Source: Clostridiales bacterium
GTDB taxonomy: Bacteria > Bacillota > Clostridia > Lachnospirales > Lachnospiraceae
Length of the DNA stretch: 6,577 nt
Assembly (NCBI GenBank): GCA_019418195.1
Contig: DYCJ01000116.1
Location: 399 to 6,975, forward strand
Direction of reading: 5' to 3'
The stretch's first letter is position 1. Every line of letters starts with the position of its first letter. Under the pieces are notes generated by a model that was not told where the DNA came from, did no database searches, and saw nothing but the letters and a program-made list of their open reading frames with translations. Made by a program: the position numbers and the translations under genes. Shown here piece after piece: positions 6,243 to 6,577 of this stretch.

Positions 6243-6577
6243 TCATTCACTATCTCTTCTGACCAGACTGCACGGCACCATTACTTTTACGGGAAGTTTT
6301 TTCCCAGACCAAAGTTTTTCCATACAGCGTACGGCAGAATCCGCAGATTCTCTTAAATATACCTCAACCGATGTCAGCGGAGGATTAGAGAATTCTGAAA
6401 AACTTGTATTATTAAAACTAATTATCCCTATCTGTTCGGGTATTATGATATTTCTCTCGCTTAGCGCCTTAATCAATCCTGGGGCAGCAGCATCACTTGC
6501 AACAAAAATCGCGTCTGGATATTCCTCTTCCGTATGTGTATCCAGATATTCAAGCATTCTCTCGTAACAATTTCTGG
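6243..6577 (-). CDS. LacI/GalR-family transcriptional regulator, C-terminal fragment (cut by window edge)
   Basis: Only the last 110 residues are in the window. The frame stays open to base 6577, so the Met at 6557 is internal and the true start lies outside. The visible part is the C-terminal subdomain of the periplasmic-binding-protein-like effector domain. It shows PDAIFVASDAAAPGLIKAL, then the hallmark IPEQIGIISFNNTSFSEFSN, PPLTSVEVYLRESADSAVRCMEKL, and a closing VKVMVPCSLVRRDS, which corresponds to the usual P-x-x-L-x-x-R-x-S/T end of LacI proteins. The DNA-binding helix-turn-helix is not in view. LacI proteins usually sense sugars or related metabolites. The gene lies 139 bp before the bile salt hydrolase on the same strand, so local control is possible but unproven. 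Confidence 0.88.
   Translation of the reverse strand, partial: RNCYERMLEYLDTHTEEEYPDAIFVASDAAAPGLIKALSERNIIIPEQIGIISFNNTSFSEFSNPPLTSVEVYLRESADSAVRCMEKLWSGKKLPVKVMVPCSLVRRDSE

Noticed and set aside
6136..6567. Plus-strand open frame (143 codons) opposite the LacI-type gene
   Set aside because: It is antisense to the recognisable LacI effector domain and no function can be read from it.
1..6577. CRISPR arrays, insertion sequences, tRNA or rRNA genes
   Set aside because: No regularly spaced repeats, transposase genes, terminal inverted repeats with target duplication, or tRNA/rRNA sequence were seen.

Overview
The window looks like a chromosomal segment of a low-to-moderate GC Gram-positive gut anaerobe, most plausibly a Clostridia/Lachnospiraceae-type Bacillota. 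The clues are strong AGGAGG-type ribosome binding sites, a T-box leader with an intrinsic terminator, sigma-A-type promoters, a Gram-positive choloylglycine (bile salt) hydrolase, a separate small FeoA in front of FeoB, and a YkvI-family transporter. The genus is inference. All recognisable genes lie on the minus strand, so transcription runs from high to low coordinates.

In transcription order, the right edge holds the C-terminal part of a LacI/GalR-family repressor (6243-6577, cut by the window). A 139-bp AT-rich gap follows, then a complete cytoplasmic bile salt hydrolase (5165-6103). Next is a 458-bp stretch without a gene (4707-5164). It holds a consensus promoter (5082-5110) and a full T-box riboswitch (about 4791-5076) with Stem I landmarks, the GGGTGGCACCGC T-box motif and a strong terminator. 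The specifier reads best as UGG (tryptophan). Downstream is a two-gene overlapping operon: a GldA-like metal-dependent dehydrogenase (3597-4706) and a YkvI-family LeuT-fold membrane protein (2471-3610).

The feoAB ferrous iron uptake operon follows (FeoA 2167-2394, FeoB 125-2170, 4-nt ATGA overlap). Its promoter has its -35 box on the ykvI stop codon and a Fur-box-like palindrome over the predicted start point. A strong intrinsic terminator (53-92) closes feoB. No recognisable gene lies in the first 52 bases.

The most interesting unit is the T-box operon. A tRNA-sensing leader, probably for tRNA-Trp, controls a dehydrogenase whose catalytic metal site is intact but whose glycerol-contacting aspartate is replaced, together with a transporter of unknown substrate. 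This suggests an uncharacterised amino-acid-responsive (possibly tryptophan or aromatic) uptake and redox module. Bile salt hydrolysis, the T-box module and iron uptake otherwise look like separate functions that are adjacent. No intrinsic terminator is visible between ykvI and feoA, however, so T-box-controlled read-through into feoAB is possible.
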